Shown here piece after piece: positions 47,878 to 57,378 of a DNA stretch of 64,000 bases. This DNA comes from CAIZWU01 sp942492905. Lineage in GTDB: Bacteria > Verrucomicrobiota > Verrucomicrobiia > Verrucomicrobiales > V1-33. The translations under genes and the position numbers were made by a program. The stretch spans positions 3,038,001 through 3,102,000 of the forward strand of contig OW818657.1 of assembly GCA_942492905.1 (NCBI GenBank), given 5' to 3'. The notes beneath the pieces were generated by a model that was not told the origin of the DNA, did not search any database, and saw only the letters and a list, made by a program, of their open reading frames with translations. Each line of letters begins with the position of its first letter. Positions within the stretch are counted from its first letter, which is position 1.

Positions 47878-50244
47878 TCAGGGCTGCTGGAGCGCCCAGC
47901 GCATCCTGAAACCGGGGTGTTCGCGTGCCAATTCGCGGCCCGCGACGTTTCCGTAGGTTTTTAATCCGCTGCGCAGGGCAAAAGCCACCAGCAACTCCCG
48001 GCGGCGGTAGTATTCGTCCGAGTCCGCAGCCCGCTCCAGCACCCATTCTGCCAGCGCGGCGAGGGATGCGGGAGTCCAATCCGGAAAGGGAAAGGCGATC
48101 TCCGGCGCGGAAGCGGGTTTCAATTTCAAGCCATCGGCTGTCCCGCCGATCAGTCCGCGCCAGGACTGCCCTTGGGACCGGTCGAGCGTGCCTTCCATCG
48201 GATTGGCCAGATCATTCGCCAGCACGTCCAGGAAGGAGTCGGCATTTTCCCACCATCGCAGCCGGTCGGCCGCCATTTCTTTCCCTCCCGTCGAGGAGGG
48301 TTTGAATTGTCTGAGCCGGGCCGCGGCCTCGCCAAAGGCAAGCCTGGCACCCAAGGGGGCCAATTCGGCTTCGATCCGGCTCAATTCTGCGAGCTCCTGG
48401 GTGGTTTTGCTTTCCATCGCGGCGGCCTCCGCGGCATTGCGGGCCGCGGTCATCTGTTCGATGGCGGCGGCGATGTCTTCCAATCGCCTGCCAGCCGCGT
48501 CGCGGGCGGCGCCGGGAAGCGTCAGTCCGGCCACCAGCCCGCGGGCGCGGGTCAACTGGGCGGTGGCGGCTTCCGGGGTGATGTCCCCGAGCGGCAGCGC
48601 AGGGAGCGCGTCGATGATCTTCACCTCATCCAGATAGGGCTGGGCGAGTTTCTTATAACGATCCACCCAGGCGGCAGAGCGGGGTGGGGTGGAAGTTTCA
48701 AAGGCGCGCAGAAAGGTCGCCGCTCCTGACAAATCGCCGAGATGCCAGTTTTTCAATCCCGCCGCCAGCAGGCCAATGGCCTGGGCCGTGTCCGGCGGGC
48801 AGTCGGCGGTGTGGGCCGGAGCGACCGGTTCATCGTTCTCTCCCGCCGCGGCACTGCGCAAAAAGAAGGTGGCCACAGGAAGGTCGGCTGCGGAGTCGGA
48901 GTAGGTCCCGGCGGCGCGGATGGCGGCAAATTCTGCCCGGGCGGCCGCAACGTCGGCGGCAAAGAGAGCCGCCAGTCCGGCGTTGTAACGGGCCCAGTTC
49001 AGGGTTGGCTGCCTGACGGCAGGGTCGGTGCAGAGGGTTTTGAATTGTTGGCGGGCGCTGGCGAAATTCCCCGCCCAAAGGGCCTCGCGGGCGGCAATGA
49101 ATTTTGAGGAAACGGTGCCGTCGCTTCCCACGGTCGGATCGGCATCGGCCGACAGGCCACCGCCGTTCTTTCCGTCCTCCGCGGCAGAGCGGAGGCTCGA
49201 CCATTTCCACAGCCCGGCGCCTGCCAGGGCCACGGCGGCAGCGATTCCGGCCCACTGGGCGGGCGTCAGCCCCTGTTGGCCGGGCCAGGCGGCTCCCCGG
49301 CCTCCGCGCTTCAGCCGGCGGCGGGCATAACGCAGGTGATCGAGGAATTCATCATAACTGCTATACCGGTCCGCCGGTTTCCGGCGCAGGGTGCGGGTCA
49401 GCATGGCCACCGTCTCCGCCGACAGGACGGTGCTGGCCTCCTTCAGGTCGGCGGGTTTGGCCTTCAAGGCCTTTAATTTAGCGAGGGAATTGCTGTCGGA
49501 ATCGAACAGCGGTTTGCCCATCAGCGCATGGTAAAGGGTGGACCCAAGCGCGTAGATATCACTGCGGAAATCCTCCGGTTCCCCATACAATGTTTCCGGC
49601 GGCACGTAGTAGGGAGTGGCCCAGATTTCCGTGTCTTCCACCCCGTCGCGGGTGAAGACGGCGAGGCCGAAATCCACGATTTTCGGCGTGCCTTCGGCGG
49701 AGAGCAGAATGTTTCCGGGCTTGATGTCCCGGTGGATCAGGCCCGCCTCGTTGGCGGCCTTCAATCCTTGCACCACCTGCTCGGCGATCTCCAATACCCA
49801 GGCTTCCGGCAGGCGGCCCTGCTTCTGGATTTTTTCATCGAGGCTGCCCCCCTCCACCAGTTCCATGGCAATGTAGAAATACCCCTGGTCCCGCCCCGCG
49901 GTGTAGACCTTGACCACATTGGGGTGGCTGATACTGGCCGTGATCTGCGCTTCGCGCTCAAATTGGCGCAGCCGCTTGTCGTCCTGACTCAATCCAGGGT
50001 TCAGGATTTTCAGTGCGAGGTCCCGTCCCAGGGAGGCATCCCGCGCTCCGAAGACCCGGCTCATCCCGCCCAGGCCGACTTCGCGTACGATTTGAAAATG
50101 GTGGAATGCGGTGCGTACCCGCACCGTCGCCCCGCAGGCCGCGCAGACCACTTTGGCAAAGGGTTGCAGCGCTGACACATCCATCAAAACCGAGCAGGCC
50201 GGGCAGGGTTCGGCGGCAGGCTGGGGGACGGCAGGATGAGGCAT
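47878..50244 (-). CDS. Ser/Thr protein kinase with zinc ribbon and membrane anchor
   Basis: A 788-residue Hanks-type kinase. Cys14/17 and Cys34/37 form an N-terminal zinc ribbon. The kinase spans about 50-310: G-loop VGLGGMSRVF, Lys79 (LALKIL), HRDIKPGN (171-178), DFG (191-193) and a PPE in place of APE. A single membrane helix (WAGIAAAVALAGAGLWKWSS) follows, then a ~430-residue extracytoplasmic part with TPR-like helices. Such large kinases are typical of Verrucomicrobiota/Planctomycetota. The substrate is unknown. Confidence 0.92.
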   Translation of the reverse strand: MPHPAVPQPAAEPCPACSVLMDVSALQPFAKVVCAACGATVRVRTAFHHFQIVREVGLGGMSRVFGARDASLGRDLALKILNPGLSQDDKRLRQFEREAQITASISHPNVVKVYTAGRDQGYFYIAMELVEGGSLDEKIQKQGRLPEAWVLEIAEQVVQGLKAANEAGLIHRDIKPGNILLSAEGTPKIVDFGLAVFTRDGVEDTEIWATPYYVPPETLYGEPEDFRSDIYALGSTLYHALMGKPLFDSDSNSLAKLKALKAKPADLKEASTVLSAETVAMLTRTLRRKPADRYSSYDEFLDHLRYARRRLKRGGRGAAWPGQQGLTPAQWAGIAAAVALAGAGLWKWSSLRSAAEDGKNGGGLSADADPTVGSDGTVSSKFIAAREALWAGNFASARQQFKTLCTDPAVRQPTLNWARYNAGLAALFAADVAAARAEFAAIRAAGTYSDSAADLPVATFFLRSAAAGENDEPVAPAHTADCPPDTAQAIGLLAAGLKNWHLGDLSGAATFLRAFETSTPPRSAAWVDRYKKLAQPYLDEVKIIDALPALPLGDITPEAATAQLTRARGLVAGLTLPGAARDAAGRRLEDIAAAIEQMTAARNAAEAAAMESKTTQELAELSRIEAELAPLGARLAFGEAAARLRQFKPSSTGGKEMAADRLRWWENADSFLDVLANDLANPMEGTLDRSQGQSWRGLIGGTADGLKLKPASAPEIAFPFPDWTPASLAALAEWVLERAADSDEYYRRRELLVAFALRSGLKTYGNVAGRELAREHPGFRMRWALQQP

Positions 50245-50328
50245 GGAGCGGCTTAGCCAATAGTCGGGCTGCTTGCAACCCTCACCCGGCCCGGACCTTA
50301 AGATTTTTGGCGGCCCGTCCCTCCGGCT

Positions 50329-50865
50329 CTAACTGGTCAACTGCTTCCACAACTCCTCCCGCAGCACCGGCACCCGGTGCAGCATCTGCCGCAGGGAGGC
50401 GATCGGTGGCGTGTCCTCGTCGCCATGTACTCCGAGATCATGCGCCAGTTCCCGCTCAAAATGCAGCACCGCCTTCCGGGTGGGTTCGTGGGAGGTCAGA
50501 TAATCCAGCGCCCGCCGCAGCAGATCGTAGAGACTCTCCACCGGCGTCTCCACCTCCGCCACCCCCTCCAGCAGTTTCACGAAATACGAAGCGCACAGGA
50601 CCCGCAGGTAGCTGGCCTGCAGACCAAGGCGGAAGTCGGTCACTTCCAGTTCCTTCAGGGTGTGGAGGTCGGATTTCCGGGCCGGCAGCCAAGCCAGCTC
50701 CGCGGTATAAAATAAATCCAGCTTGCCTGCATAGGGACTGCCGGGCCGCCGGGCGCCCTTGGCCACGGTGCGGATGAAGCCATGCTCCCGGGAGCACCAG
50801 TGGATGATCAGACTGGTTTCCGTCAGCAGCGACTTGCGGATCAGGATGGCGTGGGATTTTTCGAT
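50329..50865 (-). CDS. recO: DNA repair protein RecO (apparent ATC start)
   Basis: A 178-residue RecO. The N-terminal OB fold reads EKSHAILIRKSLLTETSLII then REHGFIRTVAKGARRPGSPY, and a helical body follows (GLQASYLRVLCASYFVKLLE). RecO anneals DNA and loads RecA with RecF/RecR. The family start falls at codon ATC 50865; no in-frame ATG, GTG or TTG lies within a reasonable distance upstream, and AAGGA sits 7 bases before it. It is short for the family (~240), lacking part of the C-terminal zinc region. It is divergent from prfB. Confidence 0.85.
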   Translation of the reverse strand: MEKSHAILIRKSLLTETSLIIHWCSREHGFIRTVAKGARRPGSPYAGKLDLFYTAELAWLPARKSDLHTLKELEVTDFRLGLQASYLRVLCASYFVKLLEGVAEVETPVESLYDLLRRALDYLTSHEPTRKAVLHFERELAHDLGVHGDEDTPPIASLRQMLHRVPVLREELWKQLTS

Positions 50866-50977
50866 GCCCGCATCCTTGCACCTGCCGCCCGCCGTGCCAG
50901 CGGATTCCCTTCCGGCACCAAGGCGCAGGATTCCCTCCTTGCAGCGCCGGAATTCCAGGACTACGGACGCAACCTCT

Positions 50978-52124
50978 ATGGATCCTGTTAATAAATCCCT
51001 GACGATCGACCTCCAGGCGTTCGACCCGGCCGCGCTGAAAAGCCGGCTGACCGAACTCCGGAGGTATCTTTGACCTGCCCGCCCTTGAAGCCCGCTCCGC
51101 CGAGCTGGAAGCCAAAATGATGGCCCCCGATTTCTGGGACCGCCACAGCACCGCCCAGGCCGTCGTCGGCGAACGGGCTGCCATTCAACGGAAACTCGAA
51201 ACCTGGCGCGGGCTCGAAACCCGTCTTGCCGACTTTGAGGTCCTCCTCGAAATGGCCGCCGATGACAGCGACCCTTCACTGAGGATCGAAGCCCATAACG
51301 AATTTCACGGCATCGGCCAGGCCCTCAGTGATTTCGAAATCGTCACCCTCATGTCCGGCTCCCTTGATGGTGCCAACGCCTTCCTCAACATCCATGCGGG
51401 AGCGGGTGGCACCGAATCCCAGGACTGGGCCGAGATGCTCTACCGCATGTTCAGCCGCTGGGCCGAGCGCAAGGGGATGGAAGCCGAGCTGATGGACTTT
51501 ACCGAAGGCGATGGGGCCGGTTACCGCTCCGTGACCATGAAAATCACCGGGCCCTACGCTTACGGTTATCTGCAGAACGAGCGTGGGGTGCACCGCCTTG
51601 TGCGCATCTCGCCGTTTGATAGCCAGAGCCGCCGCCACACTTCGTTTTGCAGCGTGGACGTGGTCCCGGAAGTCGAGGACGACGGCGAGATCGTCATCAA
51701 GGATGGCGACCTGAAACGCGATACCTACCGGTCCGGCGGGAAGGGCGGGCAGAATGTCAACAAGGTGGAGACGGCGGTGCGGCTGACCCACATCCCCACG
51801 GGCATCATTGTGGCCTGTCAGGTCAACCGGACCCAGGGGAAAAACACGGAAATGGCGATGAACATGCTGCGGGCCAAGCTCTATCAGATGCAGCAGGATG
51901 CCAAGCGCCGCGAGGGCGACCGGATCTACAGCGAAAAGGGGGAAATCGCCTGGGGCAGCCAGATCCGATCCTACGTTTTCCAGCCCTATCAGTTGATCAA
52001 GGATCACCGCACCGGCCATAGCACCGGTACCGTCTCCGCGGTGATGGATGGCGACCTTGATCCGTTTATTGAGGCCAAGCTGCGCGGTAAAACCGCCGCC
52101 GGGACGGATGATGATTTGCCATAA
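50978..52124 (+). CDS. prfB: Peptide chain release factor 2 (programmed +1 frameshift)
   Basis: RF2 ends translation at UGA and UAA. The first 31 codons from ATG 50978 end with RRYL and an in-frame TGA at 51071. The remaining ~350 codons are in the +1 frame, beginning DLPALEARSAELEAKM. After the shift the protein is full length (381 aa) with the SPF anticodon-like tripeptide (ISPFDSQ) and the GGQ loop in RSGGKGGQNVNK. It carries its own autoregulatory frameshift site (next entry). Confidence 0.96.
51058..51074 (+). promoter_or_regulatory. RF2 programmed frameshift site
   Basis: The internal Shine-Dalgarno GGAGG (51060-51064) sits three bases before the slippery CTT TGA C (51068-51074), the canonical arrangement. 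When RF2 is scarce, ribosomes pause at TGA and slip +1, making more RF2. Confidence 0.95.
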
Positions 52125-52163
52125 GCTGACAGGTTTAAGGTAACGGCGCGGGTGATCCAATCG

Positions 52164-53393
52164 CTAACCCGACTGGGCGCGGATGCCGGAAACGGCTGAG
52201 AAGATGGAGGAGACAATGCAGTAGGCAATCAGGGTGACGACCACCGCGAGAAAGATGATAATGACCGGTGAGACCATGGCGGTCAGCCGTTTGATCCGGC
52301 CATCCAGTTCCTTGTCGTAGCGGCCGGCGGCTTTTTGCAGGGCGCGGGCGAGGTGTCCGGTCTGTTCCCCGACGCCGATGATGTCGGTCATGAGCGGTTG
52401 GAAATCGCCGGCGCGCACGAGGGCGGTGGAGAGCGGGTCGCCGGCGGAGACGGCGTCGATGGCGCTGGAGAGCCGTTGTCGGAAAAAGGAGTTGGAAGTG
52501 CCGGTGACGAGGAGTTTCAAGGCCGAGAGCAGCGGGACGCCATTGGTGAGGAGATTGCCGAGGGCCTGGGTGAAGGAAGCATAAAACCGGGTCTCCAGAA
52601 TGGGCCCAAGGAGCGGAATATGGAGCTTGGCACGGTCCCACCACTGGCGGCCGGCGGCGGTGGCGATGGCGGCGCGGAAGGCGATGAGGGCTCCCGCTCC
52701 GCCCAGCAGCATCGTCCACAGGTGTTGGGTGCAGAAGTGGCTGAAGTCCAGCAACAGCCGCGTGACGGCGGGTAATTGCTGTCCTGTTTTGGAGAGGAGA
52801 TCGGTCAGCTGAGGGACGAGAAATAATGTAAAAACCGCCATCAGCAAAGCACAGGCTCCCGCCATAAAGGCGGGATAGACCATGGCGGAAGTGAAGCGGC
52901 GCTGCAGGTCCTGCAGCTGGGTCATGCTTTGCGCCATGCGGCTGAGCACGCCGCCCAGCGAGCCGGAGGCCTCCCCGGCAGCGACGAGGGAGGTGAAGAG
53001 ATCGTCGAAGCTGGACGAGGCCAGCCGGAAGGACGCGGAGAGGGTTTGGCCTTCACTGAGATGCTGGCGGGAGAGCAGGCTGACGCGCCGGATGGCCGGA
53101 TCCTGCTGCTTCTCGGCCATCACCGTCAGGGCCTGCTGCACGGGCAGGCCGGCATCCAGCAGGTCGGCCAGTTCGCTGGTGAAATAGATCAGACGGGTGC
53201 GGTTCAGCCGGGGGGCTCCGGCGCTGGCGGTGCCGGCCGCGGGGGCGCCGCTGCGGCTGGCTTCCTGCAGATTGAGGGGCGCGAGCTGACGGGCCTCCAA
53301 TTGCCGGTAGGCCTCGGCCCGGGTGGTGGCTTCGAGGGTGCCGCTGACTTTGCCGCCGGCGGCGGCGAGCGCTTGATAGGTGAACTGCGGCAT
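52164..53393 (-). CDS. gspF: Type II secretion inner-membrane protein GspF
   Basis: A 409-residue polytopic platform protein. It starts with FTYQALAAAGGKVSGTLEAT, the usual GspF N terminus. Two GspF domains follow (LADLLDAGLPVQQALTVMAE; FYASFTQALGNLLTNGVPLL), each with its membrane helix, and a last helix sits near the C terminus (VSPVIIIFLAVVVTLIAYCI). It probably contacts GspE and GspL. It is the last gene of the minus-strand gsp operon, 14 nt downstream of gspE. Confidence 0.95.
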   Translation of the reverse strand: MPQFTYQALAAAGGKVSGTLEATTRAEAYRQLEARQLAPLNLQEASRSGAPAAGTASAGAPRLNRTRLIYFTSELADLLDAGLPVQQALTVMAEKQQDPAIRRVSLLSRQHLSEGQTLSASFRLASSSFDDLFTSLVAAGEASGSLGGVLSRMAQSMTQLQDLQRRFTSAMVYPAFMAGACALLMAVFTLFLVPQLTDLLSKTGQQLPAVTRLLLDFSHFCTQHLWTMLLGGAGALIAFRAAIATAAGRQWWDRAKLHIPLLGPILETRFYASFTQALGNLLTNGVPLLSALKLLVTGTSNSFFRQRLSSAIDAVSAGDPLSTALVRAGDFQPLMTDIIGVGEQTGHLARALQKAAGRYDKELDGRIKRLTAMVSPVIIIFLAVVVTLIAYCIVSSIFSAVSGIRAQSG

Positions 53394-53407
53394 GGGACAG
53401 GGAAATG

Positions 53408-55138
53408 TCAGGGTTGGGCAGACTCGTGCGTGGCGGAGGTGACGGCGATCACTTCTTCAAGCGTGGTATCGCCGGCAATGACCTTCTGCCACGCACTTTC
53501 ACGCATGGGAATCATGCCTTCCTCGGCGGCCTTGGCGCGCAGCGTGGCAACGGAGGCGCGGCTGGCGATGAGATCCTGCATGGCGTTGGTGATGGTGCAG
53601 ACTTCCACAATGGCTATGCGCCCCCGGTAGCCCGTGCCGCGGCACTCCCGGCAGCCGACCGCAGTCAGGATGTGATGCTTCTCCGCCACCGGGAAGCCAA
53701 GAGTGCGGAGGTAACCATCGTGGTGCTGGTGCTCTTCGGCCGGTTGCCGGCAGAGCGGGCAGAGCCGGCGCACGAGACGCTGGGCGAGAAAGGCGCGCAC
53801 CGAGGAAGCGATCAGAAAGGGCTCAATGCCCATGTCCAACAGACGGGAGATGCCTCCCACGGCGTCATTGGTGTGGAGGGTGCTGAAAACAAGGTGACCG
53901 GTGAGAGCGCCGCGGATGGCGATCTCCGTCGTCTCAAGGTCCCGCATTTCCCCTACCATGATCACATTGGGATCGCCCCGCAGGATACTGCGCAGACCGG
54001 CGGCAAAGGTGAGGTCAATCTCCGGCTTCACCGCAATCTGGACCACTCCGTCGAGTTTGTTTTCCACCGGATCCTCAATCGTGACAATGCGCCGGTCCTT
54101 GGTATTCAGTTCGCGGAGAAAGGTGTAGAGGGTGCTTGATTTTCCGCAGCCGGTGGGGCCGGTCACGAGGATAATGCCATTGGGCAGCGCCAGCAGTTCA
54201 CGGATGCGGGCTTCGAGGGCAGGGCCCATTCCCAGGCCGCCGAGGTCAAGCCGTTCCCGGCCCAGCAGGCGCAGGCTGACACTTTCGCCATTCACCGATG
54301 GGATGGTGGCGATGCGCACGTCGACCCGCTGCCCGTTGAGTTCGAGATTGATGCGGCCATCCTGCGGCAGGCGGCGCTCGGCGATGTCGAGATGCGCCAT
54401 GATCTTGAGGCGGGAGACGAGGGAATTCTGCAACAACCTGACATCCTGCGGCACTGCCACTTCGTGCAGGGCTCCGTCCACCCGGTAACGGATGCGCACA
54501 TCATTTTCGAGAGGTTCAATGTGAATATCCGTGGCCCGTTCGCGGATGGCCTCACTGAAAATCTGATTGACGAAGCTCATGATGGTCGCCTCCTCGTTGT
54601 CCTCCAGCACCGTGACCTCCTGACGCAGGGCATCGGTTTCGTTATGGCCGTTGCGGCCATCGATGAGATCCTCAAAACGTTCGGCGCCGACGCCATAACC
54701 TTGCCGCAGCGCCTCGATGATGCTGCTGCGGGTGGCCAGCCCCCAGATGACATCCTGATCCACCACCTGGCTGATGGCCTGGCGGGCTTCGAGATCGAAG
54801 GGGTCGCATGTCAGGATTTCGATTTGATTTTCCCTCGCCTGCCCGGGCAGGAGGCGGTGCCGCAGGGCGAAACGGGCCGGCATCCAGGAGTGGAGTTTCT
54901 GGCCAGGAGACACCGGTGATTGTTCGGTAAAAGACATGCCGAGGGAATCGGCGAGGGCGCGGTAAAAACCGGTTTCGTCGGCGATGCATCCAGCGTCGAG
55001 GACGGTGTCCAGCCAGCGCCCTCCCTGGGCGCCGGCGGTTTCAAGGGCGGTGGCGAGGGCCGCAGGATCCAGGCATCCGCTCAGCCGGGCGGCCGCCGTG
55101 AGCAGATGTTCGACAGGCCGGTCGGCAGTCAGGGGCAC
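53408..55138 (-). CDS. gspE: Type II secretion ATPase GspE
   Basis: A 576-residue cytoplasmic ATPase that drives pseudopilus assembly. The N-terminal domain carries ALADSLGMSFTEQ; the N2 segment is RERATDIHIEPLENDVRIRY. Walker A is GPTGCGKSST, the Asp box is TIEDPVEN, Walker B is IMVGEMRDLET, and the His box is FSTLHTNDAVG. A four-Cys zinc site (RRLCPLCRQP; VGCRECRGTG) follows. GTG 55138 is chosen; the gspD stop at 55161 and lack of homology upstream exclude the longer frame. Confidence 0.94.
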   Translation of the reverse strand: MPLTADRPVEHLLTAAARLSGCLDPAALATALETAGAQGGRWLDTVLDAGCIADETGFYRALADSLGMSFTEQSPVSPGQKLHSWMPARFALRHRLLPGQARENQIEILTCDPFDLEARQAISQVVDQDVIWGLATRSSIIEALRQGYGVGAERFEDLIDGRNGHNETDALRQEVTVLEDNEEATIMSFVNQIFSEAIRERATDIHIEPLENDVRIRYRVDGALHEVAVPQDVRLLQNSLVSRLKIMAHLDIAERRLPQDGRINLELNGQRVDVRIATIPSVNGESVSLRLLGRERLDLGGLGMGPALEARIRELLALPNGIILVTGPTGCGKSSTLYTFLRELNTKDRRIVTIEDPVENKLDGVVQIAVKPEIDLTFAAGLRSILRGDPNVIMVGEMRDLETTEIAIRGALTGHLVFSTLHTNDAVGGISRLLDMGIEPFLIASSVRAFLAQRLVRRLCPLCRQPAEEHQHHDGYLRTLGFPVAEKHHILTAVGCRECRGTGYRGRIAIVEVCTITNAMQDLIASRASVATLRAKAAEEGMIPMRESAWQKVIAGDTTLEEVIAVTSATHESAQP

Positions 55139-55160
55139 AGTGTTGAAAGGGTAAAGGTTA

Positions 55161-57353
55161 TCATTTGCCGGCCGGTGCCGGAAGCGGACGTTCAAAGGAA
55201 GGGAGGGCCAGCGGGAGATCCGGGAAGACCACTGCGGCATCGGCGCCGACGCCGGTCCGTTGATCCTCGCCCTGACTGACGGCGGCGGCCTCCATGCCGT
55301 CCTCGACCACCACGGGCTGGATGAAGATCAGCAGTTCCTTGCGGCTCTTTGCAAACTTGGTGGACTTGAAGGCATGGCCCACGACGGGAATGCGGCTGAG
55401 AATGGGAACGCCGGTGGTGGACTTCTCCTCAGTTTCGGTAATCAGGCCACCCAGCACTACGGTGGAGCGGTTGGCTACGGTGACGGAAGTGAGGAGCCGT
55501 TCCGTGCCGATGATCGGCACCTCATTGTCGGAAATCTGCTGCTGTCCGACTACGGTGTCATTCACCTGGGCGATGGTGAGGCTGATCTCCCGGTTGCTGT
55601 TGATGAGGGGTATCACCTCCAGCTTCAGCACGACGTCCTGAAAGTCGATATTGGTGCGGACGCTGTTGGAATTCGACAGATCACTGACGCTGCTGGTGGG
55701 CACCGGAATGCGGCGGCCGGAAGTGATGACGGCTTTTTTGTTGTTGGCGGCATAGATGGCCGGCCGGCTCAGGATAGTGAAGCGCTTGCTGGCTTCGAGC
55801 GCGTGGATGAACACATCCAGACTGTCGTCGATGCGGCCATAGACATTCAGGCCGCTCAAGGGATTCAGGGCGCCATTGATAACAGGATTGCGCACGTCCG
55901 GAATTGCCCGGGCGAGGGAATCCCAATTGATCAGTGCGCCAGCCACATCGTTTTCCCCATCCTCCTTGAATTGCTTCAGGTAGTTCACGCCGAACTCCAC
56001 TCCGTCATCGAGGGAGAGTTGGCCGATGATCGTGGCCAGATAAACCTGGGGTGGTTTGTGGTCCAGCCGTTCCAGCAGGCCGGTGATCTTCAGCAGGTCC
56101 TCGGGAGGGCCGTAGGCGATGAGTTTGTTGGCCTGCACATCTGCCACAAGGCGGGTCTTGCCGATCAATACGGAAAGAGGGGCGGAATTCTCCTCCGGAG
56201 CGGTGAGCTGGTCTTCGTAACCGGCCGGCGCGGTGGTGGCGCCTTCGCGTTGGGTTTGGTTGCGGCGGGGCCGGCCGGCAAGAGTGGCGGGATCACTGCT
56301 GGCGAGGGGCTGCCGCCGGGTCCGGACGACTTCGCCTCCGGCCAGGGTGCTGCTGCCGGTGCCATTGTCCTGGAGCACATCCACCAATACCGGCAGCACC
56401 TGATCCACGAAGACATACTGGAGGCGGCGCTCCAGCGGGACGGCCGCCTGGATGGGCTGGTCAAATTCCTTGATCAGCTTTTCCGCATAAAGATGGTCGG
56501 ATTCATCGGCCACCAGCATAATGCGGTTGAGCCGGTCGTCCGAGACCACACGTGCGGTGGGGAGGGACGGGGGGCGTTTGGGAATCCGGGTTTCGTTGTC
56601 CCCGACGGTGTCCGTGGTCAAAGCCGGAGGGAGCTGCCGTTGGGTGAAAGTCGAAGTCAGGATCTGGCCCACCACTACTGCATCCGCATATTTCAGCATG
56701 TAGAATTCCGTGCGCAGATGAGTCTGGTCCTGGGAAACGTCGAGCACCTCCACCACCCGCAGAATCTGGCGGATGTTGTCAGCGTTTTCCGTGATGAGCA
56801 GGCCGGGGGGGCTGATCACGGGGGTGAGGCGGCCGAATTTGTTGAGACCCAGATGGCTCCAGAGGGTGGTGGCGGTCTCGGAAGGATCGAGGTGTTTCAA
56901 CTTCAGGAAATAGGAAGCCATGGTGTGGCCCCGGGGGAGCTCGTCCGGATCGAGGATCACGTCGAGGCCCCGGCTGAGGTTCGATTGCTCGGCGGTCTGG
57001 AGGGAAACCCTTACGCTTTTTCCGCCGGGGGAATCGCTGAGGACATAACCATTCAGCTGGAGGCTGGATTCAATCAGTTCCACGGCCTCGGCGGTGGTGA
57101 CGGGTTTGGCGGTCACGAGGCTGATGGGTTTGCCATCGAAGATGCCGGAGTCCTTGACGACCGCTTTTCCGGTGAGGAGTTCGTAGATTCCCAGAATGTC
57201 GCTGATTCCGTTATTGGGAAACTGCAGCTGGATGGTGGCTTCGTCCGGGGCCGGAGGGGCCACCGTCTGGGCCGCCGCGGAAAAGGGCAGGAGGGCGGTG
57301 GAAAGGCAGGCGCAGACGAGGGCGCGGGAAAGGCGGGGAAGAGGAAATGTCAT
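55161..57353 (-). CDS. gspD: Type II secretion secretin GspD
   Basis: A 730-residue outer-membrane channel protein. It has a signal peptide (SRALVCACLSTALLPFSAAA). N-domains follow (DILGIYELLTGKAVVKDSGI; ATTLWSHLGLNKFGRLTPVI; ADAVVVGQILTSTFTQRQLP). The C-terminal secretin domain has VVLGGLITETEEKSTTGVPI and LSRIPVVGHAFKSTKFAKS then RKELLIFIQP. A long Gly/Ser/Thr-rich loop lies around 350-400. ATG 57353 fits the signal. A full-length open frame on the other strand is its antisense shadow. Confidence 0.95.
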   Translation of the reverse strand: MTFPLPRLSRALVCACLSTALLPFSAAAQTVAPPAPDEATIQLQFPNNGISDILGIYELLTGKAVVKDSGIFDGKPISLVTAKPVTTAEAVELIESSLQLNGYVLSDSPGGKSVRVSLQTAEQSNLSRGLDVILDPDELPRGHTMASYFLKLKHLDPSETATTLWSHLGLNKFGRLTPVISPPGLLITENADNIRQILRVVEVLDVSQDQTHLRTEFYMLKYADAVVVGQILTSTFTQRQLPPALTTDTVGDNETRIPKRPPSLPTARVVSDDRLNRIMLVADESDHLYAEKLIKEFDQPIQAAVPLERRLQYVFVDQVLPVLVDVLQDNGTGSSTLAGGEVVRTRRQPLASSDPATLAGRPRRNQTQREGATTAPAGYEDQLTAPEENSAPLSVLIGKTRLVADVQANKLIAYGPPEDLLKITGLLERLDHKPPQVYLATIIGQLSLDDGVEFGVNYLKQFKEDGENDVAGALINWDSLARAIPDVRNPVINGALNPLSGLNVYGRIDDSLDVFIHALEASKRFTILSRPAIYAANNKKAVITSGRRIPVPTSSVSDLSNSNSVRTNIDFQDVVLKLEVIPLINSNREISLTIAQVNDTVVGQQQISDNEVPIIGTERLLTSVTVANRSTVVLGGLITETEEKSTTGVPILSRIPVVGHAFKSTKFAKSRKELLIFIQPVVVEDGMEAAAVSQGEDQRTGVGADAAVVFPDLPLALPSFERPLPAPAGK

Positions 57354-57378
57354 GGCAAAATCAAAATGATGGAAATAG

